64,000 nt of DNA from Cepaea nemoralis (taxonomy: Eukaryota > Mollusca > Gastropoda > Stylommatophora > Helicidae), in NCBI GenBank assembly GCA_014155875.1, contig JACEFZ010012579.1, forward strand, positions 372,001 through 436,000. Reading direction: 5' to 3'. Below, in pieces: positions 1 to 10,475 of the stretch. The position numbers and the translations under genes were made by a program. The notes below the pieces were generated by a model. The model was not told where the DNA came from. It was given only the letters and a program-made list of their open reading frames with translations, and ran no database searches. Every line of letters begins with the position of its first letter. Position 1 is the first letter of the stretch.

Positions 1-1086
1 CTGTTAGCCGTACTAATATATTCTTCAGATGTCCATATGGCTAGGTCATCTGCAAAGGATGATGTGTGTACTCTGGCTGGAAAATTGTCTGTGATGTCGT
101 TTATATATGCTAGGAATAATGTTGGTGAAAGAACTCCTCCTTGGGGGACACCTTGCTCCAACAGCATCATTTTGCTGGTTTGTCCTTGTACTTTTGTCCT
201 GGCAGTTCTGTTCTCAAGGTAGTGGCTGATCCAATTGTACATTTTCCCACAAACATGCATTTTTTGCAGTTTTACTTTCAGTCCTTCCTTCCATACTTTA
301 TCAAATGCTTTTTCTAAATCTATCCAGACTGATAGTGTGTGCTTTTTCTCTTGGAAGGCATCCTCTATTTCCTGAGCTATATAGGTTATTTGATCTTCAG
401 TGGATCTGTACTTTCTGAATCCTGCTTGGTGTGGTGTTAAGAGTTGGTTTTCTTCCAGATGCCATGTTAGCCTGCCATTGATAATGCGTTCCATTAATTT
501 TCCTACACAGCTAAGTAGACTGATAGGTCGATAGCCATTTGGTTCTTCCAGGTCTTTTCCTTTCTTTGGGACTGGTATTAGTATAGCTTCCTTCCATGCC
601 TGTGGGACTATTCCCCTCTTCCAGCTGTAATTTAAGACTGCTAGTAGTTTCTTTTTTGCCTGAGTGCCTAGTCCTATTAGCATTTAATTTGTGATTCCAT
701 CCTTTCCTGGTGATTTCTTCTTTTTTAGGGTATTCATTGCCTGTTCCATTTCTTCCATTGTTAGATTTGCCATCATATATTCTGCTGCTGTCTCTGTATT
801 TCTATGATATATCTGTTTATCTTTGATTGCTTTCTTCTGTTCGGTTGTAATATCAATGTGGTTTGCATTGGCATAGTGTTCCATTAGTGCATTTGCAGCC
901 TTTTTTCCTGTAAGCAAGGCATTTCCTTGTTTAATTGTTATTTGTTTGTTTCTAGGTCCTTCATTGTTCATGGCTTTCACTAGTTTCCATAGTTTGTTTC
1001 CATCCCTGTCAAAATTCAGGTTTTCTGTTTTTTTCCTCCAACAATCTCTTGTTGTTTGATTTACTGTTCTTTTATATTTTGCTGAG
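1..1086 (-). mobile_element. LINE A (copy 1), reverse transcriptase part, cut by window edge and by LINE C
   Basis: Minus-strand non-LTR retrotransposon coding sequence. Visible reverse transcriptase motifs are GYRPISLLS, HQAGFRKYRSTEDQ, WIDLEKAFDKV, EQGVPQGGVLSPT and the catalytic SFADDLAIW near position 40. A stop at 682-684 separates the RT core from the upstream linker (684-1073), where LINE B has a sense codon, so this copy is dead. The element continues left out of the window and right beyond the inserted LINE C, at 5068. LINE B carries the matching RNase H domain, so the family is an RNase-H-bearing LINE (I/LOA-like group); the exact clade is not certain. The last 13 bases (1074-1086) are one copy of the target duplication made by LINE C. 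Confidence 0.9.
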
Positions 1087-4000
1087 TTAGTCAGGTCTTA
1101 GTCAGATATGACTGAGCTACCGTATAACAGTAGACGGTACTACCTGGTTTCTGTTAGCGCCGAACGTTGGGCGGCGCTTACCAAACCCGACACCCCACAT
1201 TGTGCCAACGGCTTCGGGCGGAAGAGCGCAATTGGGAGGGTACAAGCCTTACCCTGGTGCGAGGAAATGCAAGCTAAAGACAAAATTGTCATGGCAGGGC
1301 AGACCAGGCCCTAAGCCTTGGTTGGCGACTGGTCTAGGATCGAAGCTCCGACAGGCGGACAGTTAGAGCATTGCTTTGCTGATCCGGCAGCTTCTGCAGC
1401 TTGTCTTGTTCCAGATGTAGGGGTGTTACCTTTCCTCTGGAGTGAACTAGGCAGGCCGAGAGAGGGATCATGCTGCATGGGCAACACATGATCTCTATAT
1501 TTTAGCCCAGGCTTTGTGCTATGGAGAGGCAATAACTCCATCCCTGGTCTTAACTGGTCTCGGAATCAAAGCGAGAGGCAACTGTTACGGGTTATAAGTC
1601 CTTGTCAGTTGGCGTAGACATGGGGCGCCACGCGTTGCCTCTGACGGTGGGAGACACCTATAGGTGTCACTGATCAGCTACCGCCCGCCTCAAGCTGGGC
1701 AGCCCCCAGCCAATTGGGTGCTGATCCGCCACAGCCTGCCTGCTTCAATGGGTGCTTGGGGCTAGGACAAAATCTGAATCGCAGGCTGTAAAACCAATGC
1801 ACCAGGTACAAACAAAAATAAAAATAGAAACCTCAAGCTACGGCTTGCAACCTGGAACGTGAGAACCATGTGTCCAGGATTTTCCACTGACTTGACCAAT
1901 ATTGACGATGTGAGAAAAACGGCTGTGATTGATGCCGAACTCAATCGTCTTAACATTGATATTGCTGGCCTGCAGGAGACTCGCCTCGCTGAGGAAGGGT
2001 CACTCAGGGAAAACAACTACACCTTTTTCTGGAAGGGTAGAGGGCAGGCAGAAAAAAGGCAACACGGTGTGGGCTTTGCAGTGAAGAATTCGCTACTGGG
2101 AATGATTGAAATTCCAGCAGGAGGAAATGAAAGACTATTATCCCTGCGCTTGGCAACCTCTTGTGGGTTTGCCACCATTATTACTGCATATGCACCGACA
2201 CTCGATTCCTCTGATGATGTGAAGGATTTGTTCTATGAGGAGTTAGACTCCGTGATCAAGGCAGTTCCAAAATCTGACTACATTTATATGCTCGGTGATT
2301 TCAATGCTCGTGTGGGCAAGGACTCGAGTTCATGGCCAGTGTGCCTTGGAAAATACAACATCGGTCGCATGAATGAAAATGGGCAAAGGCTGCTGGAGCA
2401 TTGCACCAGTAATGACCTATGTATTACAAACTCTTTTTTTAAAACAAAAGAGATGCATAAGGTCACATGGAAACATCCAAGATCCGGCCATTGGCACCAG
2501 CTGGACTTCATCATCACACGGAGACAACATCTGAACCATATATCATTGACTCGTAGTTACCACAGTGCTGACTGTGATACGGATCATTCTTTGGTTGTTG
2601 CAAGGGTTAGACTGAGACCAAAGAGAATCTACACAGCTAAACACAAATCTAGCCCCAGGATTAATATTATTAACACTCATGATCCTGAAAAGTGCTTTCA
2701 GTTTCAACAGCAACTTGAAGACGCTTTCACTGATACACCAGAAAATTGTACAGTAAATGAAAAGTGGGGTCAAATTAAGGAAACTCTTTATAAAACTGCC
2801 GTAGGGGTTTACGGCACTGTGGATCATAAGAGGCAGGACTGGTTTGCGGCCAACAGCGAGACTCTGCAGCCCTTGATTGATAAGAAGAAGAAAGCTCTCT
2901 TAAGAAACAAGGAAAGACCAACGCGTAACACTCTGAGTGAGCTAAGGCAAGCTAGGAAGGATGTGCAAAAGGCTGCCAGGCAGTGTGCAAATGATTATTG
3001 GATCAAGTTATGTGAGTCCATTCAAATCGCAAGTGATAAGGGAGACATAAGAAGCATGTATGAAGGAATAAAGAAAGCCTGTGGTCCAGTGATCAAAAGA
3101 AGTGCACCATTGAAAACCTTGACTGGAGAAGTCATCACTGATAAGAAACAGCAGATGGACAGATGGGTAGAGCACTATTTGGAGCTTTACTCAAGTGAGA
3201 CCAAACTAGCGGATGATGCCCTCAACGCCATAGAGGCTCTACCAACTCTTGACCACCTGGACACACTTCCCACCATAACAGAAGTTAAGTGTGCTATAAA
3301 TGAACTTGCATCTGGCAAGGCTCCAGGTAAGGATGGGATTCCAATAGAGGTTATCAGGAGTGGGCAAGACACACTCACTATACAGATCCACCAGCTAATA
3401 GAGCTATGCTGGCGTGAAGGACAAGTCCCACAGGATTTCAAAGATTCAAGCATCATAACACTGTACAAGAACAAGGGCGATCGGAGCGACTGCAACAACT
3501 ATAGGGGTATCTCACTTCTGTGTATTGTTGGAAAAGTATTTGCCAGAATTGTTCTGCGCAGACTTCAAGTCCTAGGAGATCAAGTCTACCCCGAATCACA
3601 GTGTGGCTTTCGACAGAACCGGTCTACCACTGATATGATATTCTCATTGCGACAAATGCAAGAAAAATGCCGTGAACAGAATCAACCACTGTTTATTGCC
3701 TTCATCGACCTCACAAAGGCATTTGATTTGGTCAGTCGTGAGGGTCTGTTCAAGGCACTAAAGAAGATTGGCTGCCCACCAACTCTTCTGTCCATTGTGG
3801 AATCGTTCCACACAGGCATGAAGGGTATAATCAAGTTTGATGGTGCAACTTCTGAAGAATTTGAAATCAAGAGTGGAGTTAAGCAAGGTTGTGTACTAGC
3901 TCCCACCCTCTTTGGAATATACTTTTCACTTCTACTGAAATATGCATTTCGTGATCAGGATGGTGGTATATACATTCACTCACGCTCAGATGGCGGCCTC

Positions 4001-5054
4001 TACAATGCTCAGAGATTGAAGGCTAAGACCAAAATTAGGAGGGTACTGATCAGAGAGTTGCTTTTTGCAGATGATGCTGCAGTTACGACCCACTCTGAGG
4101 AAGAATTGCAATGTCTACTATCTGCATTCTCCAATGCTTGTTCTGAATTTGGTTTAACAATTAGCAAAAAGAAGACACAGATTATGTCACAAGGTGCACA
4201 TGGGGTACCATCAATCTTTATTGACGACGCCGAACTAGAGATAGTAGACCATTTTACATATCTAGGATCAGTGGTAAATAGCAAATTATCCCTAGATCAG
4301 GAAATCAACATCCGGATTGGTAAGGCAGCAACAACAATGAACAGGTTAAGAAAAAGAGTCTGGGAGAACAGGAAGCTTACTGCCAAAACAAAAGTCCTTG
4401 TCTATCAAGCCTGTGTCCTTAGTACTCTTCTCTATGGCAGTGAAACCTGGACAACTTACTCACACCAAGAGAACAATTTAAACAGCTTTCATATGCGGTG
4501 TCTGCGAAGAATTCTTGGTATTAAGTGGCAAGACAAAATCACAAATACTGAAGTATTGGAAAGATCAGGTTGTGTGACAGTTTATTCCATGCTCAGTCTT
4601 CGTAGACTTAGATGGATAGGACATCTTAGGAGGATGGATGATGGTAGAATACCAAAGGATATCTTTTTTGGTGAATTACAGATGGGTAAGAGATCTCAGG
4701 GTCGGCCTCTACTACGATACAAAGATGTGTGTAAGCGGGACATGATTGATACAGGCATTGATAATGCACATTGGGAGCAAGTCGCCGCTGAACGTGTTGC
4801 GTGGAGGGCAAATATCAGAAATGGAATAAAGTCAAAGGAGAAAATTATTGCAGAAAAGTCACACACCAAGAGTTTGAGACGTAAGATGGTGCATGATGGT
4901 GGAAATGACCACGTGTTCACATGCACCCACTGTGAACGGACATTTACAGCGCAAATTGGCCTTATCAGTCACACTCGCTACCGCCATAGTTAAAAGTTAT
5001 TATGCCTTTTTAGAACACAAACTATCGTCTGTCAAGACGGCAAGGTGCGAATGA
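1087..5054 (+). mobile_element. LINE C, full-length non-LTR retrotransposon nested in LINE A
   Basis: A 3,968-bp element inserted into LINE A. The 13-bp target duplication ATATTTTGCTGAG lies at 1074-1086 and 5055-5067. The uninterrupted site in LINE B near 13170-13190 confirms the boundaries. Layout is a 5' leader of about 690-780 bp (1087-1858, with no recognisable ORF1), one long ORF, and a 60-bp 3' UTR ending GCGAATGA with no poly(A) tail. The absence of A-tailing fits RTE-like families, but the clade is not certain. The ORF has no stops, so this may be a recently active copy. A 5'-incomplete second copy occupies about 20034-22212 in the same target site. Confidence 0.93.
1859..4993 (+). 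CDS. LINE C ORF: AP-endonuclease / reverse transcriptase / C2H2 zinc finger
   Basis: Uninterrupted pol-like protein of about 1,044 residues or more. It would nick target DNA and copy its own RNA at the nick. N-terminal AP-endonuclease (about residues 1-260): TWNVRT, QETRL, LGDFNARVG and the catalytic SADCDTDHSLV. Reverse transcriptase (about 450-760): GKAPGKDGIP, NNYRGISLL, FIAFIDLTKAFDLV, GVKQGCVLAPTLF and LLFADDAAV. The C-terminal region has the RLRWIGHLRRMDD block and ends in a CxxC...H-x4-H zinc finger (CTHCERTFTAQIGLISH). The start is uncertain: the frame is open from about 1778, and the endonuclease motif TWNVRT begins upstream of the first ATG (1868). Translation may start at a non-AUG codon such as the GTG at 1859, or by another mechanism. 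No ORF1 is seen. Confidence 0.92.
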   Translation: MRTMCPGFSTDLTNIDDVRKTAVIDAELNRLNIDIAGLQETRLAEEGSLRENNYTFFWKGRGQAEKRQHGVGFAVKNSLLGMIEIPAGGNERLLSLRLATSCGFATIITAYAPTLDSSDDVKDLFYEELDSVIKAVPKSDYIYMLGDFNARVGKDSSSWPVCLGKYNIGRMNENGQRLLEHCTSNDLCITNSFFKTKEMHKVTWKHPRSGHWHQLDFIITRRQHLNHISLTRSYHSADCDTDHSLVVARVRLRPKRIYTAKHKSSPRINIINTHDPEKCFQFQQQLEDAFTDTPENCTVNEKWGQIKETLYKTAVGVYGTVDHKRQDWFAANSETLQPLIDKKKKALLRNKERPTRNTLSELRQARKDVQKAARQCANDYWIKLCESIQIASDKGDIRSMYEGIKKACGPVIKRSAPLKTLTGEVITDKKQQMDRWVEHYLELYSSETKLADDALNAIEALPTLDHLDTLPTITEVKCAINELASGKAPGKDGIPIEVIRSGQDTLTIQIHQLIELCWREGQVPQDFKDSSIITLYKNKGDRSDCNNYRGISLLCIVGKVFARIVLRRLQVLGDQVYPESQCGFRQNRSTTDMIFSLRQMQEKCREQNQPLFIAFIDLTKAFDLVSREGLFKALKKIGCPPTLLSIVESFHTGMKGIIKFDGATSEEFEIKSGVKQGCVLAPTLFGIYFSLLLKYAFRDQDGGIYIHSRSDGGLYNAQRLKAKTKIRRVLIRELLFADDAAVTTHSEEELQCLLSAFSNACSEFGLTISKKKTQIMSQGAHGVPSIFIDDAELEIVDHFTYLGSVVNSKLSLDQEINIRIGKAATTMNRLRKRVWENRKLTAKTKVLVYQACVLSTLLYGSETWTTYSHQENNLNSFHMRCLRRILGIKWQDKITNTEVLERSGCVTVYSMLSLRRLRWIGHLRRMDDGRIPKDIFFGELQMGKRSQGRPLLRYKDVCKRDMIDTGIDNAHWEQVAAERVAWRANIRNGIKSKEKIIAEKSHTKSLRRKMVHDGGNDHVFTCTHCERTFTAQIGLISHTRYRHS

Positions 5055-6170
5055 ATATTTTGCTGAGATGGCTTTGAGAGAGATGTTCGCTTCAGTTGTT
5101 TGTTCTCTCTCTGCGGTCTTCCTAGCATCTTCAACTTTGTCCTCCAAAATTTGTAGTTCTTCAGTCCAGTATGGTTTGTAATTTTTCCTCGCTCCTCTTG
5201 GAATAGACTCAGTGGCCGCCTGTATTATTGCTCTGTTTAGACTTTCCACCATTTGCTTCATGTTGCCATATCGTGTATTTATGTTTTCACAATATTTGTC
5301 TGTTAGTATGGCAAATCTGTCCCAATCTGCTCGTTTGTAATTCCAGCGGGGCAAAGGCTTTTGCTCCTGTGGAACATACTCCATATTCATTACAAGCTTG
5401 ATTGGTCTGTGGTCACTACCTGCTAATTGGTCAAGCACGTGGCGATCGATTTTGTGGAGGATGTCTCCTGTGCAGAAAGCTAAGTCTGGAGTAGAAGTGG
5501 TAATCCATCTTCTGGAGTAGAAGCTCGGTGTGTCATCCACTTTGTTGAGTAGATGGAGATTTGAGTCTATTTCCCAGTCCTCCACTTCATCTCCTCTTTT
5601 GTCAGTATCTGGGTATCCCCATCTTTCTGAACGGCTATTAAAGTCTCCGACAACAATGCAATTTGTGTCAGTTATTTTCATGTTTGAGAGTGTAAGATCC
5701 TTATCTGCCGGGCTATACAGATTGTAGATTCTTATTTTCACGTCCTTTATCATTATATCAACACCTATAATTTCCGTTTGGTTGTCAGAGATCACAGATA
5801 CTTCGCTGCAAGGTATTGTATTTCGTGTAAGTATTACAACTCCTCCTTTGTGTCCTTTGCGGTCGAAACGTGTGGCCTGATATCCCTTGACTGAAAATGT
5901 GCGATTGGCTTTGAAGTGTGTCTCTTGAATGCATGCCACATCTATTCTATCTTTAAGAAGACGCTGTGTTAGGGAGGCTTTCTTGTTATAAACTCCTTCG
6001 GCATTCCACTGTAGTATGTTGAGTGTCCGGAGTGTTTGGTCAATAGCTCTTAACCTACTCCTCTGTGCCTTGACTCCACAGCACAGGGGAAGGTGACCAC
6101 CAGTAGTCATGGGTGGACCCCCTCGAGGCAGGGGGCCCGGCACTATCACCGCCTGATGGGACTTCACGGG
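5055..6170 (-). pseudogene. LINE A (copy 1), AP-endonuclease part
   Basis: Continuation of LINE A on the 5' side of the LINE C insertion. The minus-strand reading from 6167 encodes the AP-endonuclease domain: LNILQWNAEGVY, DVACIQETH, NCIVVGDFNSRSERWGYPD and LAGSDHRPIKL. It runs up to the point where LINE C cuts it (5067). The frame itself is open, but it cannot be joined to the RT part at 1-1073 because of the insertion. Only a few base differences separate it from the copy at 22226-23330. Its 5' end is in turn interrupted at 6170 by the 3,063-bp insertion. Confidence 0.9.
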
Positions 6171-9100
6171 TGTGAGGTTTATTTCTAGGGGTTACATCTG
6201 TTAGAATGTAACACCCACTTAAGAGGAATTTAATTGTCTGAGGAATATTATCAGGGTAAGCCCAAAGGGGATGGGTTCCTATCCTCTATCAAGATCACCT
6301 TCTGGAAGCTAAATTTTATTGGCTCGTGCCCCCACGTGAAGATACTAAAGATGTTTTGTATCCACACAAATTAATGAAGAAAAAAATATATAGATATAAG
6401 TTTAAGCTTCTTGGAAAGGTGTGGAGACCACGGACTGTTGCCACTATCCCAAAATTGGATGCCCTTTTCTATCACTGGGGAAAAGGTGCTAGTGTGCAGG
6501 TGTCCGCCCTCATATGGTCTAAATTAATATGGTCACATATGATTTATAATACACAAGTATTTGATAGACCAGACCAACAATATCATGACAAACCATTCAC
6601 AGTATAAACAGGACATACAGTGACATCACATAATATTTGTGTTTACAAACAATATGTAAGAATCAATCAACAATGGTCTGGTAACATAAAGTGTAATAAA
6701 TCAAAAAAATATGACAACCAAATATATTCTTCACATTGATTACATCTCTGGAGAAAACATTGTCAGGTTCACATGGAATATCAGCTGAGGTAAATGCATA
6801 ATTGTGGAAACACAAATAGTGAAATCATCCAACATCATTACAATATCATAATGTATAACAAAGTACTACCAAAAGTAATAACAAAGGATATTCATATATT
6901 TGATGCAGTTGATATCTGCCGGTAGGTACTTCGGTGGGTTTAAGATTCACATGGATGCAGGTCTCTTCCTGGGAACCAGTTTTCTCTCAAGGGGTCATCA
7001 TCAAAGTGAGTGAGGAATGGTAAGGTCTTCAATTTGGATCTAACATCAGGAATTCTCACTGGGTTCATGGGTTACATGGGTGAGATCTTGGTAGGATGGG
7101 GGTGGTGGATGATGCAAGGAAATGGGCTGTATTAATATTTGGGCTTGCAAAAGATGGACATGACATACAAGTTTACCGCCCTCAGCAACCAAGACCGCAT
7201 CTTCACAACCGTAGGCTTTCGGTTAAGCGCCCCATCTGATGGTCCAAACAAAATACAACTTCATAAGCATTTGCCTACAATTTACATATCAGTAAATCAT
7301 AAAACCTGTCATGAAACAATAAAACAAAATAACAAACTAAAGACCAAAAAAAAAAGAATAAGACAAGAGAGGGAAGCATGTGTCTCCTCAATAGTGAGAG
7401 CACATCCCTCTTATCTGTATAGATGGCATTCAATCCATCATATCATGCTGTATGGTCCTGATGGGATCAACTCTGGGTGCAACCAGGACAAATAAAAATA
7501 TAATAGTCATAACTTTAAGACCAGGGAGTCTGATTGTGATCAGGTCATCTGGTTATTTTAAATTAAGTTGATTCAAAGTCATCAGGATGTAACAGACATG
7601 TTTGTAAAGAAGTTATCTTGTGGTAGAGGCATGATGTGATTAAGATCAAGGTATATTGTGATGAAAGTGGGTTGAACTAGATGCATACTATGGTAGATGC
7701 ATGGGAAAGGTGCATGTAGTGACACTTCCTAGTAAGCCAGAGATAGGTTGAGACTGTTGCTTGATAAGACAGGGTGTGTTGAGATGGATGTAAGTTGAGT
7801 TAAGGGTCAACCTTATAAAATCATCATCATCACTGTCATCATCAGGTGCCTGTAAGTAAGCTCATACTATTTTCTCTGGGTTCAGCTTAGATCTCCAATG
7901 CCTATCACCATATTCATCATCCTCAAGTGTTGAGAGTTAATTGTCCACCATATAATCTCATCAACATCATCATCATCATGTATTTATATAACTGCCTTTA
8001 TACGCGTTATGTATTTAGCATATGCACTGGTTTAAACAAAACAAGTATGGTCATTCCCCGTGGTCTCTTCTAAACAAAGGGCTGCGGGATGACATTGTTA
8101 AACCACCCAAGATTTCAGGTTATCTCATGCACCTAGACAGAAATGGGCTGTTTTCCAATCCTATTTCAGAACATAAATGGCATGCCCTTGACCGTAAGAA
8201 CTACCTAATCATCATATGACTGCGTAAGGTTGTCGGTGTGTGCAACGTCCGGCTAACATTTGGGTATATGGTGCAACTCTTATTAATGAGCATTTATTCT
8301 AAGAACAAACATGACAATTTCACAAAACATATTCAGGGGAAAAATGTGAATAAAAGAATAACAAGATATATATATATATATATATGTGAGTCAGTGTAAA
8401 TGGTTTTAAAGAGATAGACTCTTAATCTACATTTCCTCTGTGAAAGCATCAATGTTCAGCAAGTACATTTGAAAAGCACATTATTCATATATTGAGAAAA
8501 GTAAATATATACATTGTAAAAGAATAGAAGGGAATCTTCTTCCTTGGCATAGCCATATTGTCACAAAATATACAGAAATCTTCTTTTAGTCGCATATGTA
8601 ACCGACTATAAAGAGATATAGTGATATACTTTAGTAGCACGTGTTAACAAAATAGAAATATTCTTTTGCCACACATGGCAACAGAATGAAACACCAATAC
8701 TCTTTAGCCACATGTGAAAGAGTATAAAGAAATATTACTTTAGCCGCATATCGTGAAAGAATTAAGAAATATTCTTTACTAGTAGATTGCCACAAAATGT
8801 AAGGAAATATTCTTTAGTAGTCAATGACAACAGAGTGTCTAGCTGAAGTTTCTACTAACAAGTGCAGTAAACAGAAACATGGCGCTTGTTTTCAATCCCA
8901 CAAGAACACAAAGTTAGACTATGATCATTTGTAAACATTTTAAACAGTACGTCAGTATTATAATAATTATAACCATTGTATTACCTTACTTTAAGAATTG
9001 GTTGGTCACACAATGAAGTTTGGCCTGCCTGAAGGACCCAGAACACCTAGGCTTGCACACAACATGTGAACTCACAATCTAAAACGAGAGTAATCATTTC

Positions 9101-9233
9101 CTATCCCCGCCACCATTGCGACTACCGCTCTACCGCTCGCTATTTCCGGCTGTAGGCGATGTGGGTGTATGGAGTTCCGTTTTGGTCAGAACTATGAAGT
9201 TGAAGGCTGTGAGTTGGCTGGGAATATCTCACA
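6171..9233. mobile_element. 3,063-bp TG...CA insertion with 5-bp target duplication; candidate solo LTR
   Basis: Sequence present between the two halves of LINE A copy 1 and absent from the matching position in copy 2 (near 23328). It starts TGTGAG, ends CTCACA and is flanked by ACGGG on both sides (6166-6170 and 9234-9238). TG...CA ends with a 5-bp duplication are the signature of LTR retroelement integration. No integrase, protease or RT coding sequence and no internal pair of long repeats is visible, so a long solo LTR or a non-autonomous derivative is the best guess. A small hairpin (GTTACAT/ATGTAAC, 6191-6212), a (TA)n run near 8371 and degenerate repeats built on AGAAATATTCTTTAG (8570-8830) lie inside. 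Confidence 0.8.
6326..6607 (+). CDS. Small open frame inside the 3-kb insertion, unrecognised
   Basis: A 93-residue open frame near the left end of the TG...CA insertion. It is basic at the N-terminus (HKLMKKKIYRYKFK) and otherwise shows no motif I recognise. It has no clear splice or initiation context. It could be part of a mobile-element protein, a chance open frame inside a long terminal repeat, or a fragment of something captured. I assign no function. Confidence 0.15.
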   Translation: MPPREDTKDVLYPHKLMKKKIYRYKFKLLGKVWRPRTVATIPKLDALFYHWGKGASVQVSALIWSKLIWSHMIYNTQVFDRPDQQYHDKPFTV

Positions 9234-9550
9234 ACGGGATTAGCACCATAACGATTAATTTTGATTTGTGACATCATGAATTAAGTTACGTTGCACTGCT
9301 TTGTCAAGCCTGTGGCTCAGTACATCCGATTTCGACAAGCATTTGTTCGGGGTGCTTTCCCTAGCCTTTGACTGTCCCCAGTCTACCTACAAGGCAGCAG
9401 GTTTGTGTGTCACTTGGTCTGGTCCCTCTCCCTTGACCTGTCCGACATGGGTGACCCTACCAGTAGCTGTGCTACCGTCGGCATAGCTCTTGGGGTCATT
9501 GGAACACACAAGCCCCTCTACCTCGACAAGGTGGACACACGGTAGAGGGG
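9234..9550 (-). mobile_element. LINE A (copy 1), 5' untranslated region and true 5' end
   Basis: Resumption of LINE A after the 3-kb insertion. It matches the 5' leader of LINE B (14288-14607) and of copy 2 (23331-23640) down to the same terminal base: all three begin, on the minus strand, with CCCCTCT. That shared terminus defines the complete 5' end of the family. The flank beyond 9550 is LINE E/F sequence, the host into which LINE A inserted. Confidence 0.88.
9471..9550 (-). ncRNA. Candidate HDV-like self-cleaving ribozyme at the 5' end of LINE A
   Basis: Read on the minus strand from base 9550, the pairings fall in the order of an HDV-type pseudoknot. P1 is CCCCTCT with AGAGGGG. The P2 5' strand is ACCGT, pairing with ACGGT about 60 bases later. 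P3 is ACC/GGT with a 7-base loop. P4 is CTTG/CAAG. P1 starts at base 1 of the element, where such ribozymes cut in other LINEs. The J4/2 segment is longer than usual and I cannot place the catalytic C with confidence, so this is a hypothesis from pairing only. Confidence 0.35.
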
Positions 9551-9672
9551 TTGTGGTATACTGTTAGCTGGTAACCTACTTGCATGGCCAAACCATTTGA
9601 CTTGCTGCCTTCTAATAAAATCTAGTACAGCTATAACCCCCACTTTAGTCCTGATTTCGTCATTTCTGATTT
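9551..9672 (-). mobile_element. LINE E/F (copy 1), C-terminal RT fragment
   Basis: Minus-strand LINE remnant encoding the end of an RT protein (VLDFIRRQQVKWFGHASRLP). It lies between the 5' end of LINE A and the LINE B insertion, and the same element resumes at 14608. In copy 2 the sequence is continuous (23641-24197), showing that LINE B inserted into it. It carries the left target duplication of LINE B at 9662-9672. Confidence 0.85.
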
Positions 9673-10123
9673 CTTCTTCTTCTTCTTCGTTCATCCGTAG
9701 TTTTTTTCCGGACGTGATTGCGTTGTGCCTGTTTACAGCAGAGCTGCGTTCTTGCGCCGTTAGGCCGACACATCCGACTTCTGCGGGCATTTGTTGACCG
9801 GGTTAACCTTCCCGGGGGTTTCTTAGGACGTTTGGCTCTCACTGTTGTGGTGTTATCCCCCATCCCAGCTGGCCCATATAGAACAGCCAAAGACATCCTG
9901 GTCAGCCCTCAAGGGAAGGCAGGGGCAGACCATGGGCATTCCCCGCCATCCAAGGAGGCTTCCATACTTGCAGAGCCATCACACAGCGCTCTGGTACTGG
10001 GCTCACCCAAGGAATCGTCACGTCCTGCACATGGCTGCTTAGCCTCACTTCCGTATATTGGGCCTTCCATTCACCATAGGCTGTTCTTCCGGAAACCAGA
10101 AGTATGCAGTCTGCAGATGACAT

Positions 10124-10437
10124 CCACACAGTGAGCTTTCGATTCGGACTTTCCACATAATGGATTTGCTATCCAAGCAATATTCCATTTCGTGCCACTA
10201 GGACACTTTTTCCACCTTTTATGAAGCCCACACAGTGTGCTTTCGATTCGGACTTTCCACATAATGGATTTGCTATCCAAGCAATATTCCATTTCGTGCC
10301 ACTGGGACACTTTTTCCACCTTTTATGAAGCCCACACAGTGAGCTTTTGGTTCGGACTTTCCACGTAATGGATTTGCTATCCAAGCAATATTCCATTTCA
10401 TGCCTCTGGGGCGCTTTTGTAACCGACATACCTGTGG
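10124..10437 (-). repeat. 104-bp tandem repeat in the LINE B 3' UTR (about 3 copies)
   Basis: Three head-to-tail units. Each contains TTCGGACTTTCCACATAATG or a close variant, then a stretch ending TTTTTCCACCTTTTATGAAG. They lie downstream of the ORF2 stop in element orientation. The unit encodes an apparent repeated peptide on the minus strand, but this follows from the repetition and is not evidence of a gene. Confidence 0.85.
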
Positions 10438-10475
10438 TATGAAGTGCGGCAGTCTAAATACTTCTTCATGCACCT

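Noticed and set aside
6171..9233. Cut-and-paste DNA transposon as the identity of the 3-kb insertion
   Set aside because: The inverted match at the ends is only about 6 bp and there is no transposase. TG...CA with a 5-bp duplication fits LTR integration better, though a DNA transposon is not fully excluded.
9673..10100. Independent SINE next to LINE B
   Set aside because: The target duplications show it is the 3' UTR and tail of LINE B itself. Only the short dispersed copies may be an independent derivative.
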